DNA of 64,000 nucleotides from Balanoglossus misakiensis (lineage: Eukaryota; Hemichordata): positions 620,001-684,000 of the forward strand of contig CM082594.2 of assembly GCA_040954595.2 (NCBI GenBank). Reading direction: 5' to 3'. How positions within the stretch are numbered: the stretch's first letter is position 1; every line of letters begins with the position of its first letter. The translations under genes were made by a program, and so were the position numbers. Positions 1 to 10,857 of the stretch are shown here, one piece after another. Below the pieces are notes generated by a model. That model saw only the letters and a program-made list of their open reading frames with translations, was not told where the DNA came from and did no database searches.

Positions 1-3000
1 CGTGATTACCGTTGTTAACTTACGCCAGTCTGTGTCCTATATATAGTGCCGGGGCATCAGCCGTGCCAGGCCGAAGGAAATGTGAGTAGATCAACGTGGT
101 CTCTGTACGCGTGTTTCTGCTCTAGAGTGCCAGGGCTTTAGCCAAGCCATGCCGTAGGAAATCTGACTTGATCAACGTTGCTAACGAACGCTAGTGTCTG
201 TCATAGTGTGCCATGGTTTTAGTCGAGCCAAGCCGTAGGAGATCAGACTTGATCAACGTGGTCTCTGTACGCGTGTTTCTGCTCTAGAGTGCCGGGGCTT
301 TATCCAAGCCATGCCGTAGAAAATCTGACTTGATCACCGTTGCTAACGTACGCTAGTGTCTGTCATATTGTGACGGTGATTTAGCAGAGCCAGGCCGTAG
401 AAAAATCGACATGTTCAACGTTACCAGTGTGCAACTGTTTCTGCTCTAGAGTGTCAGGGTTTTAGCCGACTTATGCTGTAGGAAATCTGAGTTGATGAAT
501 GGGAATTCAATGTTAGAAAACCCGTGTGGAAAGTATCTCTACCCGTTTGAAACTAAGAAAAGAATTTATTCTTATTTATTTTGTAAAAAAGACAATTTTT
601 CGAAAAAAAGTCGAAAATGGTAATTTTGTCTTGGGTGATTAATTATACCGCCTTTTCTGGAATTTGCTGCACTTCTTACAAGAGAACGACACTTCATGCT
701 CGATAATATTTCGGAAAATGAAGAAAAGAGTTATTTTTTTATGATTTTTTAAAAATTTACCATTTTTGTCAAAATATGGCCAAAATGGCTATTTTTTCTT
801 GAATTCCGTCAATATATCTGCATTTTTGGAGTGGTCGAAAGTTTTAACATACAATCAACATGTCATATATGATCAGGGCACCAAATTCGAAGAACAAAGG
901 TTTTTTTATTTTTTTTCTTCTAAAAATGACATTTTCAAGGAAAATTTGGTAAAACGCAATTTTGTCTGCAGTGAGCCAAATTAGACGGTCTTTTGTGGAA
1001 TTTGTATCGATATATACATACGAAGAGCATTCTATACTCCATCAGATTTCCGAAAATGTAGAAAACAGGTATTTTTTTGTAATTTTCAAAAATTTACCAT
1101 TTTGACCAAATTGTGGCTAAAATTGTTATTTTCGTGTTGAATGCCGCCAGTGTCACTGCTTTTAAAAGTCATAAAAACTTTTAACATACAAGCAATTGTT
1201 TATATATGATCAGGTCACCGAATTAAAAAAATAAAGAATGTTTTGCGTAAAAATGACCTTTTTGGTGCAAAAACGAATAAAACGCAATTTTGTATTAAAT
1301 CAGAATGCATTTTTTATAATCAGCACCATTTTTACATGTAATGGAAATTTAATACATCATCAGATATCCAAATATGAAAAAAATTATTTAGATTTTAGAT
1401 GATTGTCCAAAATTAGCTGATATCTAATAAATGTAGTATTGAACCATTCTGTTCCCCCCCCCCTACATTATATGCGGTACGCCGATGTCAGCTTACCCGG
1501 CAGTACTGCAGGCCGTGCCCCCAACTAACGTCGGTGTTTGAAACGCTCTGGTTAAATTCGGGCTTTCTCTATAAATTGACAGGCAATAATGCAGTCCTAC
1601 CGGAACAAATGTCGAGTGTTGACCCGCTGTGACTTTCCCTCTTCGGTTTGCCCGACTTAGCCAACGTCTTTGTACTAGAGTGTCGGGTCTTTTGCAGAGC
1701 CAGGCCGAAGGAAATCCGACTTGATCACCGTTGCTAACGAACGCTAGTGTCTGTCATGGTGTGCCGGGGTTTTAGTCGAGCCAGGCCGTAGGAGATCTGC
1801 CTTGATCATCGTGGTCAATGTACGCGTGTTTCCGCTCTAAAGTGCCGGGGCTTCAGCTAAACCAGGCCGTAGGAAATCCGACGTAATCACCGTTGATAAC
1901 TTACGCCAGTCTGTGTCATATAGAGCCGGTTCACCAGCCGAGTCACGCCGTAGGAAATCTGACTTGATCAACGTGGTCAATGTACGCCTGTTTCTGCTCT
2001 AGAGTGCCGGGGCTTCAGCTGAGCCAGGCCGTAGGAAACCCGACGTGATTACCGTTGTTAACTTACGCCAGTCTGTGTCCTATATATAGTGCCGGGGCAT
2101 CAGCCGTGCCAGGCCGAAGGAAATGTTAGTCGATCAACGTGGTCTCTGTACGCGTGTTTCTGCTCTAGAGTGTCAGGGCTTTAGCAAAGCCATGCCGTAG
2201 GAAATCTGACTTGATCAACGTTGCTAACGAACGCTAGTGTCTGTCATAGTGTGCCGGGGTTTTAGTCGAGCCAAGCCGTAGGAGTTCAGACTTGATCAAC
2301 GTGGTCTCTGTACGCGTGTTTCTGCTCTAGAGTGCCGGGGCTTTATCCAAGCCATGCCGTAGAAAATCTGACTTGATCACCGTTGCTAACGTACGCTAGT
2401 GTCTGTCATATTTTGACGGAGATTTAGCCGAGCTAGGCCGTAGAAAAATCGACTTGTTCAACGTTACCAGTGTGCAACTGTTTCTGCTCTAGAGTGTCAG
2501 GGTTTTAGCCGACTTATGCTGTAGGAAATCTGAGTTGATGAACGGGAATTCAATGTTAGAAAACCCGTGTGGAAAGTATCTCTACCCGTTTGAAACTAAG
2601 AAAAGAATTTATTCTTATTTATTTTGTAAAAAAGACAATTTTTCGGAAAATGTCGAAAATGGTAATTTTGACTTGGGTGATTCAAATTATACCGCCCTTT
2701 CTGGAATTTGCAGCACTTTTTACAAGAGAACGACACTTCATGCTCCATAATATTTCCGAAAATGAAGAAAAGAGTTAATTTTTTAAGATTTTTTTAAAAT
2801 TTACCATTTTTGTCAACATATGGCCAAAATGGCTATTTTTTCTTGAATTCCGTCAATATCTCTGCATTTTTGGAGTGGTCGAAAGTTTTAACATACAATC
2901 AACATGTCATGTATGATCAGGGCACCAAATTCGAAGAACAAAGGTTTTTTTATTTTTTTTCTAAAAATGACATTTTCAAGGAAAATTTGGTAAAACGCAA

Positions 3001-4527
3001 TTTTGTCTGCAGTGAGCCAAATTAGACGGTCTTTTGTGGAATTTGTATCGATATATACATACGAAGAGCATTCTATACTCCATCAGATTTCCGAAAATGT
3101 AGAAAACAGGTATTTTTTGTAATTTTCAAAAATTTACCATTTTGACCAAATTGTGGCTAAAATTGTTATTTTCGTGTTGAATGCCGCCAGTGTCACTGCT
3201 TTTAAAAGTCAGAAAAACTTTTAACATACAAGCAATTGTTTATATATGATCAGGTCACCGAATTAAAAAAATAAAGAATGTTTTGCCTAAAAATGACCTT
3301 TTTGGTGCAAAAACGAATAAAACGCAACTTTGTATTAAATCAGCTCATTCAGAGTGCATTTTTATAATCAGCACCATTTTTACATATAATGGAAATTTCA
3401 TACATCATCAGATATCCAAATATGAAAAAATGAATTAGAAATATTTAAGATGATTGTCCAAAATTAGCTGATATCTGATAAATGTAGTATTGAACCGTTC
3501 TGTTTCCCCCCCCCCCCCCTACATAACATGCGGTACGCCGATGTCAGTTTACCCGGCAGTACTGCAGGCCGTGCCCCCAACTAACGTCGGTGTTTGAAAC
3601 GCCCTGGTTAAATTCGAGCTTTCTCTACAAATTGACAGGCAATAATGCAGTCCTACCCGAACAAATGTCGAGTGTTGACCCGCTGTGACTTTCCCTCTTC
3701 GGTTTGCCCGACTTAGCCAACGTCTTTGTACTAGAGTGTCAGGTCTTTTGCAGAGCCAGGCCGAAGGAAATCCGACTTGATCACCGTTGCTAACGAACGC
3801 TAGTGTCTGTCATGGTGTGCCGGGGTTTTAGTCGAGCCAGGCCGTAGGAGATCTGACTTGATCATCGTGGTCAATGTACGCGTGTTTCCGCTCTAAAGTG
3901 CCAGGGCTTCAGCTAAACCAGGCCGTAGGAAATCCGACGTAATCACCCTTGATAACTTACGCCAGTCTGTGTCATATAGAGCCGGTGCACCTGCCGAGTC
4001 ACGCCGTAGGAAATCTGACTTGATCAACGTGGTCAATGTACGCCTGTTTCTGCTCTAGAGTGCCGTGGCTTCAGCTGAGCCAGGCCGTAGGAAACCCGAC
4101 GTGATTACCGTTGTTAACTTACGCCAGTCTGTGTCCTATATATAGTGCCGGGGCATCAGCCGTGCCAGGCCGAAGGAAATGTGAGTAGATCAACGTGGTC
4201 TCTGTACGCGTGTTTCTGCTCTAGAGTGCCAGGGCTTTAGCCAAGCCATGCCGTAGGAAATCTGACTTGATCAACGTTGCTAACGAACGCTAGTGTCTGT
4301 CATAGTGTGCCGGGGTTTCAGTCGAGCCAAGCCGTAGGAGATCAGACTTGATCAACCTGGTCTCTGTACGTGTGTTTCTGCTCTAGAGTGCCGGGGCTTT
4401 ATCCAAGCCATGCCGTAGAAAATCTGACTTGATCACCGTTGCTAACGTACGCTAGTGTCTGTCATATTGTGACGGAGATTTAGCCGAGCCAGGCCCTAGA
4501 AAAATCGACTTGTTCAACGTTACCAGT
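1..4527 (+). repeat. Satellite array block A, about 2.2 units, forward orientation
   Basis: Tandem copies of a ~2,050-bp unit. The landmark GTCGAGTGTTGACC occurs at 1611 and 3667 (2,056 bp apart), and the sequence at position 1 recurs at 2044 and 4100. The block stops at 4527, where the BEL LTR begins. No gene is seen; open frames of 60-80 codons here recur only because the satellite recurs. From about 2280 to 4527 it carries variants that are mirrored in block B, so that part belongs to the inverted duplication. Confidence 0.97.
1611..3666 (+). repeat. Reference satellite monomer (2,056 bp) and its internal anatomy
   Basis: One complete unit, cut at the GTCGAGTG landmark. Positions 1611-1690 are single-copy spacer. 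Positions ~1690-2545 hold eleven tandem subrepeats, each centred on a GCCGTAGGA-like core at 1704, 1785, 1866, 1947, 2028, 2113, 2194, 2275, 2356, 2437 and 2518. Every interval is 81 bp except one of 85. Alternate copies carry either CTCTAGAGTG or CTGTCAT/GTGTCATA, which makes a ~162-bp A/B dimer. Positions ~2546-3480 are AT-rich and hold three diverged ~310-345-bp subrepeats, recognised by recurring 'ccatNatatttccgaaaatg'-like and 'aaaaatgac'-like blocks. Positions 3506-3519 are a C homopolymer. Positions 3520-3666 are single-copy spacer containing CTGCAG and AACTAACGTCGG. Confidence 0.93.
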
Positions 4528-4913
4528 GTAGTAACCTCGATGTGCCGTCTCAAATGGCGCCCTAATTCACATCAAAGGCCACAGGGTTCTATAGTATTTG
4601 CCGTTAACTAACTGGAGCTCACCATCGCCGACGAACATTCCTTGTCAGATGTCACAGAAAACGCTGCTCGGAACTTTACACGAACATTTAATGACTGAAC
4701 ATACAACACTGGCACTGGATGATGCGTCGCGGTGGTTGAAGTTTCCGTAGAAAACTGGCAAAAATCCCCAGGCTAACTGTGCAAAAGTCCTCACATGTGC
4801 GCCATGGAATTTTCCAGATATTTTCTAAACAAAAGCGCATGCGCTAATGTACTCACAGCGCGAGGGCGCTAGACTAAATATTTCAGTTTCTCTAAGAACT
4901 GGGCGTCCTTACA
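4528..4913 (-). repeat. BEL/Pao LTR, left arm (386 bp)
   Basis: On the minus strand the LTR opens TGTAAGGACG and closes GGTTACTACA, giving TGTA...TACA ends. It is preceded by a purine-rich tract (CAATTTGGGGGCTGG) that would serve as polypurine tract. It contains the palindrome GCGCATGCGC. Its outer end joins satellite at ...ACGTTACCAG. No target-site duplication can be scored because the other end of the element is missing. Confidence 0.85.
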
Positions 4914-5281
4914 CCAGCCCCCAAATTGTTCATGAAAAAACATTAACAATTTCCATCCTAGCAAATTCAAAACGCCAACATCCATATGTGCCGAAATTAC
5001 ATATCAAATAGAAATTACAAAACAATATCTATAAATATCTCGAAACGCGAAGTCGAAAGTTTTTCAGGAAACGCGAATACAAGAATCCTTTTCTTCATGA
5101 ATGTGATGATACATCCTTGACCATGCCCAGACCTCGTCCGGTCAATCATGCTGCCAAGCATGATATCCAACACATCTGTACTTCAAAGATGAGATCAAAC
5201 GCTGGACGTAGTGGATAGACTGGCCACTACTTGAGATCGTTGTTATTACAGCTGCTGGTAACTGCAACCATACCAATACCA
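4914..5281 (-). other. BEL/Pao 3' untranslated region, left arm
   Basis: Non-coding stretch between the pol stop and the LTR. It is mirrored almost base for base at 10489-10857 in the right arm. A 68-codon open frame in the right-arm copy has no recognisable domain and is not proposed as a gene. Confidence 0.75.
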
Positions 5282-5482
5282 CTAAGTCTGTGCTTCCAGC
5301 AATGTGCACAACTTATCATATGGTCTTTCTAAAACACTGGATCTGGTCTTCACCAATACTCGTCTCACCACCCCTTTCCGATCAGGCATAACTTTGACGA
5401 TTACACCCAAAGGCCACGCATTTCTGGAGGTGTTCTCATCCTTTTCCAATACAAATCTGACAGATACTGCACTTGCTTCCAT
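5282..5482 (-). pseudogene. BEL/Pao pol C-terminal tail, left arm, in a shifted frame
   Basis: The frame carries DENTSRNAWPLGVIVKVMPD and ends ...RPYDKLCTLLEAQT. This is the small C-terminal module typical of BEL/Pao polyproteins (W-P-L-G ... V-R-V-K-T ... R-P-x-x-K-L-x-x-L). It lies in a different frame from the main pol frame, which runs through the region ending ...KRMRTPPEMRGLWV. The join just after YLSDLYWK shows that the stretch normally linking these two parts was lost with a frameshift. The tail is therefore not translated in frame with RT. Confidence 0.8.
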
Positions 5483-8208
5483 CTGTGTACAGCATACAAG
5501 TCGTTCTTCTCCGTCACACCAGGGGGTGTTGCTGCTCCCTTCATAGTAAGCAACATACTGGGTGTCAATGCTTTTAAGTCTCTAACGTCGTCCGACGATA
5601 CTGTAATCTCATGCGGTCCATCTGTACGACGACTTTTGTTCTTGGCACATCTCAACAATGTGTCACCCACTTTACGTATCCAGGCCACTGCTTTCTTCAG
5701 TTTATACCAACTGGAGTAGTGGTCTATCATTTTCTGAACCGTCTCCTCCGCATTAACGGACATGGATCGATCCGCCCCTTTGTCAGGCGTCTGTCGTTCT
5801 CCCGAAACAACAGGTACTGTTCCCAACACAACGGGTACAGTTTCTTCTTCCGACCTCAAGGCTATTCTATGCACTAGTGCAGATTTCTTCACCTCTGGAT
5901 CTTCTGGATCTAGCTGTGTATTGTAGCTATCACTTGGCCATTTGTCTTGTGTCTTCCGCAAGAAATCAGGACCACCTATCCATCTTTCGTTCTTCAGAAA
6001 AGCATCTGCCGGGTTGTCACTGGTATTAATGTAGCGCCAGTTCGCTGGGTCTGATCCTCCTCGAATCACTGCTAGTCTATTCGCCACGAAGGTATGAAAT
6101 CTTGTGGTTTCGTTGTTTATGTACCGCAGCACGGTTTTGCTATCCGTCCAAAACACGGATTCATTGATTGGCAAATCCATCTCCTTTCTGAGAAGTTTGT
6201 CAAGCCTCACTGCTACAGTAGCTGCAGTTAATTCCATTTGTGGGATCGATATTTGCTTCAATGGAGCCACTCTTGCTTTGGCCATCATCAAAGTGCTGTG
6301 GATGTTTCCGCTTTTGTCGATCAACCTAAGATATGATACAGCGCCATATCCATTTTCGCTGGCATCAGCAAAATGATGTAGCTGAGCTGTGTCTACTTCA
6401 CCAAAGTGCTCGGGCTTTATACATCTGGGTACTGCGAAACACTCTTCTAATTTCGGTAGATCCCTCAACCAATTCTCCCACACTTTGCGTTGTTTTCCAG
6501 GAATATCATCATCCCAGCCTAGTTTTGCTTTACACAGCTGCTGCAAAAGCATCTTGGGTGGCAGAAGCGCTGGTGCTGCCATGCCCAGTGGGTCGTATAA
6601 TGAACTAACCACTCCTAGAATTCCTCGTCTGGTCGCTGGTTTCTCTTTAGTACGATTTCTGAATCCGAATTCGTCAGATTCCACGTTCCACTGCATACCG
6701 AGTGCATGCTCCATTGGCAAGTCATCTCGCTCCAAGTCTAAGTTCTTCACCTCTATCGCCCTTTGTTCTTCAGGTATTGCTTCCAAAACTGGACGCGTAT
6801 TGCTGATCCACTTTGTGAGCTTGAACCCTGATTTCTTACAGGTGTCTGTCAGCCCTTCAGCCAAAGACTTTCCTTCCATCACTGTTGATGCTGCCTTCAA
6901 CATGTCATCAACGTAGAAGTTTCTAGATATGGTGTTCTTGACACTCAGATCAGAAGTATTGTCTGAAGCATTCTTCAACGCGAAGTTTGCACAACTGGGT
7001 GACGATGTAGCCCCGAAGATGTGCACTGTCATTCGGTACTCGACAGGAGGTTCCTCTACATTACCATTAGGCCACCACAGAAAACGCTGGAAATCTCGGT
7101 TTTCTTGCGACACGCCAACTTGAGAGAACATAGCCTCTATATCTGACATCAGTGCTATCCGCTCTTCACGAAAACGTATAAGCACTCCTACAAGTGAACT
7201 GGTCAGATCCGGTCCTTGCATTAATTCCTTGTTCAAAGAAGTTCCCTTGTATTCTGCACCACAGTCGAAGACTACCCGGATTTTCTGTTTCTGTGGATGG
7301 TATACTCCATGATGGGGAAGATACCATTTCTTTCCAGGATTGCCTTCCAATTCTTCCTGTGGCACCCTTTCAGCATAGCCTTTGTCTATAATACTTTCCA
7401 TGAAGGTAGTATATTCTTGACGATAGTCATCGTTGTTTCTAAATTTCTTTCCCAACTGAGAAAGCCGATATTCTACTGCCACTTTGTTGTTTGGCATCGT
7501 AACACCGTCATCACGAAACGGTAATGGCACCTGGTAATGACCATCAACAAACTGCGTTTGTTCGTACGCAATCTTCATGAACTTTCTATCTTCAACCGAA
7601 TCTTCGGGTTTGTCATCTATGATGCGCTCGCTGAACTCGTGATTGAAGAGGTTGATTAACTGCTGATCAATCGCCGGTCCAACTTGTATTCTACAGACTG
7701 TTGCGGCAGTTTCATTTTCTGACACGCCAGCCCCCGTAAGGAAACCATTTACGAACCAGCCTAAACGGGTACGTACGGCAAATGGTCCATCTCCATTACT
7801 GTTTATCACTTCCCATGGTTCAAACGCTTCAGGAACGTTACCACCGATGAGTAGGCCTATTTCCGCATCTATCTCAGGCAGGCGTACCTTACGCAAATAA
7901 GGATACTTGCCAATGTCATCTTGTGTAACGATGAGATCTTTCGAAGCAGGAATTTTCTCTTGCGTATATGTAGCTGGAAGTTTGATGATGTAATGCTCAT
8001 CAAGATCTGAAACTTCTGGACCCTTGATAACACGACTATCAGCTGATTTACTTCCAGTGATAGTGTTCAGCATAATCTTTGTTTTCTTACCACCGACGTT
8101 CAGTTGTCGGCGAAGTGTTTCCGTACAGAATACTGTGTCACTGCCGTTGTCAATAAAGGCGTACGTTTGTACACTAAGACCACTCGATCTACATTTGACC
8201 TTGGTCAT
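5401..8208 (-). pseudogene. pol: BEL/Pao pol (protease, RT, RNase H; integrase core deleted), left arm
   Basis: The 935-codon open frame encodes a retroelement polyprotein lacking Gag. The aspartic protease motif FIDNGSD is at residues 18-24. The RT domain spans about 240-560 with the catalytic box YVDD at 432-435. RNase H follows, with FADAS near 611, a catalytic Glu in QMELTA near 659 and WTDSK near 688. After the NPAD motif a 27-bp deletion between two AGATG copies has removed nine residues present in the right arm, including the conserved Ser-Arg-Gly. After SSDDVRDLK, where the integrase zinc region should begin, the frame jumps to ALTPSMLLTMK, so the integrase DDE core is missing. The last residues are out of frame with the normal tail. 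The copy cannot integrate by itself. Family assignment is firm from motifs; the clade within BEL/Pao was not determined. Confidence 0.9.
7544..8206 (-). other. Single-copy loop of the inverted duplication
   Basis: This ~663-bp stretch carries the protease and the protease-RT linker and is the only part of the BEL pair without an inverted partner. Left-arm sequence reads GGTAATGACCATCAAC, whereas the loop meets the right arm as GGTAATGACCAAGGTC. The turnaround therefore falls at GGTAATGACCA. Confidence 0.85.
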
Positions 8209-10389
8209 TACCAGGTGCCATTACCGTTTCGTGATGACGGTGTTACGATGCCAAACAACAAAGTGGCAGTAGAATATCGGCTTTCTCAGTTGGGAAAGAA
8301 ATTTAGAAACAACGATGACTATCGTCAAGAATATACTACCTTCATGGAAAGTATTATAGACAAAGGCTATGCTGAAAGGGTGCCACAGGAAGAATTGGAA
8401 GGCAATCCTGGAAAGAAATGGTATCTTCCCCATCATGGCGTATACCATCCACAGAAACAGAAAATCCGGGTAGTCTTCGACTGTGGTGCAGAATACAAGG
8501 GAACTTGTTTGAACAAGGAATTAATGCAAGGACCGGATCTGACCAGTTCACTTGTAGGAGTGCTTATACGTTTTCGTGAAGAGCGGATAGCACTGATGTC
8601 AGATATAGAGGCTATGTTCTCTCAAGTTGGCGTGTCGCAAGAAAACCGAGATTTCCAGCGTTTTCTGTGGTGGCCTAATGGTAATGTAGAGGAACCTCCT
8701 GTCGAGTACCGAATGACAGTGCACATCTTCGGGGCTACATCGTCACCCAGTTGTGCAAACTTCGCGTTGAAGAAAGCTCCAGACAATACTTCTGATCTGA
8801 GTGTCAAGAACACCATATCTAGAAACTTCTACGTTGATGACATGTTGAAGGCAGCATCAACAGTGATGGAAGGAAAGTCTTTGGCTGAAGGGCTGACAGA
8901 CACCTGTAAGAAATCAGGGTTCAAGCTCACAAAGTGGATCAGCAATACGCGTCCAGTTTTGGAAGCAATACCTGAAGAACAAAGGGCGATAGAGGTGAAG
9001 AACTTAGACTTGGAGCGAGATGACTTGCCAATGGAGCATGCACTCGGTATGCAGTGGAACGTGGAATCTGACGAATTCGGATTCAGAAATCGTACTAAAG
9101 AGAAACCAGCGACCAGACGAGGAATTCTGGGAGTGGTTAGTTCATTATACGACCCACTGGGCATGGCAGCACCAGCGCTTCTGCCACCCAAGATGCTTTT
9201 GCAGCAGCTGTGTAAAGCAAAACTAGGCTGGGATGATGATATTCCTGGAAAACAACGCAAAGTGTGGGAGAATTGGTTGAGGGATCTACCGAAATTAGAA
9301 GAGTGTTTCGCAGTACCCAGATGTATAAAGCCCGAGCACTTTGGTGAAGTAGACACAGCTCAGCTACATCATTTTGCTGATGCCAGCGAAAATGGATATG
9401 GCGCTGTATCATATCTTAGGTTGATCGACAAAAGCGGAAACATCCACAGCACTTTGATGATGGCCAAAGCAAGAGTGGCTCCATTGAAGCAAATATCGAT
9501 CCCACGAATGGAATTAACTGCAGCTACTGTAGCAGTGAGGCTTGACAAACTTCTCAGAAATGAGGTGGATTTGCCAATCAATGAATCCGTGTTTTGGACG
9601 GATAGCAAAACCGTGCTGCGGTACATAAACAACAAAACCACAAGATTTCATACCTTCGTGGTGAATAGACTAGCAGTGATTCGAGGAGGATCAGACCCAG
9701 CGAACTGGCGCTACATTAATACCAGTGACAACCCGGCAGATGAGTGCTCTAGAGGTCAGAAAATAGATGCTTTTCTGAAGAACGAAAGATGGATAGGTGG
9801 TCCTGATTTCTTGCGGAAGACACAAGACAAATGGCCCAGTGATAGCTACAATACACAGCTAGATCCAGAAGATCCAGAGGTGAAGAAATCTGCACTAGTG
9901 CATAGAATAGCCTTGAGGTCGGAAGAAGAAACTGTACCCGTTGTGTTGGGAACAGTACCTGTTGTTTCGGGAGAACGACAGACGCCTGACAAAGGGGCGG
10001 ATCGATCCATGTCCGTTAATGCGGAGGAGACGGTTCAGAAAATGATAGACCACTACTCCAGTTGGTATAAACTGAAGAAAGCAGTGGCCTGGATACGTAA
10101 AGTGGGTGACACATTGTTGAGATGTGCCAAGAACAAAAGTCGTCGTACAGATGGACCGCATGAGATTACAGTATCGTCGGACGACGTTAGAGACTTAAAA
10201 GCATTGACACCCAGTATGTTGCTTACTATGAAGGGAGCAGCAACACCCCCTGGTGTGACGGAGAAGAACGACTTGTATGCTGTACACAGATGGAAGCAAG
10301 TGCAGTATCTGTCAGATTTGTATTGGAAAAGGATGAGAACACCTCCACAAATGCGTGGCCTTGGGTGTAATCGTCAAAGTTATGCCTGA
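8104..10389 (+). pseudogene. pol: BEL/Pao pol (RT, RNase H; integrase core deleted), right arm
   Basis: The open frame is 761 codons. Its first ~35 codons (8104-8207) are antisense of the left-arm protease and only become coding because of the fold-back; homologous protein starts at about 8208. RT carries YVDD at residues 243-246 and RNase H carries FADAS, an ELTA Glu and WTDSK. Unlike the left arm it keeps NPADECSRG. It shares the integrase-core deletion (SSDDVRDLK joined to ALTPSMLLTMK), so that loss preceded the duplication. A one-base deletion in the run CCTTTGGG (here CCTTGGG, near 10362-10369) is private to this arm. The protein ends at 10389 with no integrase and no normal tail, so it is a dead copy. 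Confidence 0.9.
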
Positions 10390-10488
10390 TCGGAAAGGGG
10401 TGGTGAGACGAGTATTGGTGAAGACCAGATCCAGTGTTTTAGAAAGACCATATGATAAGTTGTGCACATTGCTGGAAGCACAGACTTA
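10345..10488 (+). pseudogene. BEL/Pao pol C-terminal tail, right arm, broken by a 1-bp deletion
   Basis: The same tail module as at 5282-5482, seen here as VMPDRKGVVRRVLVKT...KLCTLLEAQT after the frame break. The deletion of one T relative to the left arm puts a TAA immediately after the Trp-Pro segment, so the two halves of the module are in different frames. Confidence 0.7.
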
Positions 10489-10857
10489 GTGGTATTGGTA
10501 TGGTTGCAGTTACCAGCAGCTGTAATAACAACGATCTCAAGTAGTGGCCAGTCTATCCACTACGTCCAGCGTTTGATCTCATCTTTGAAGTACAGATGTG
10601 TTGGATATCATGCTTGGCAGCATGATTGACCGGACGAGGTCTGGGCATGGTCTAGGATGTATCATCACATTCATGAAGAAAAGGATTCTTGTATTCGCGT
10701 TTCCTGAAAAACTTTCGACTTCGCGTTTCGAGATATTTATAGATATTGTTTTGTAATTTCTATTTGATATGTAATTTCGGCACATATGGATGTTGGCGTT
10801 TTGAATTTGCTAGGATGGAAATTGTTAATGTTTTTTCATGAACAATTTGGGGGCTGG

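Larger units (their letters stand above)
4528..8206 (-). mobile_element. BEL/Pao LTR retrotransposon, left arm of a fold-back pair (5' truncated)
   Basis: Read on the minus strand, this runs from the protease through RT and RNase H, a deleted integrase and a pol tail to one LTR at 4528-4913. Gag and the 5' LTR are absent. Positions 4528 to about 7543 are the inverted counterpart of 8207-11244. Positions 7544-8206, carrying the protease and linker, are single-copy and form the loop of the palindrome. The LTR end abuts the satellite at exactly the same satellite base as in the right arm. The pair therefore arose by inverted duplication of one insertion together with its flank, not by two separate insertions. 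Confidence 0.9.

Noticed and set aside
766-984. Family of recurring 60-81-residue open frames (MSKYGQNGYFF..., MESISTRLKLRK..., MFCLKMTFLVQK...) in nearly every satellite unit
   Set aside because: They recur because the satellite recurs. Copies differ by frameshifts and homopolymer changes without regard to frame, there is no consistent start context, and composition simply mirrors the AT-rich half.
1690-2545. Regularly spaced 81-bp repeats as a possible CRISPR array
   Set aside because: The repeat and the intervening sequence are both repeated. There are no unique spacers, and the genome is eukaryotic.
8622-9641. Antisense open frames of 64-175 codons across the BEL pol regions in both arms
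   Set aside because: They are shadows of the RT/RNase H frame and appear identically in both arms as its complement.
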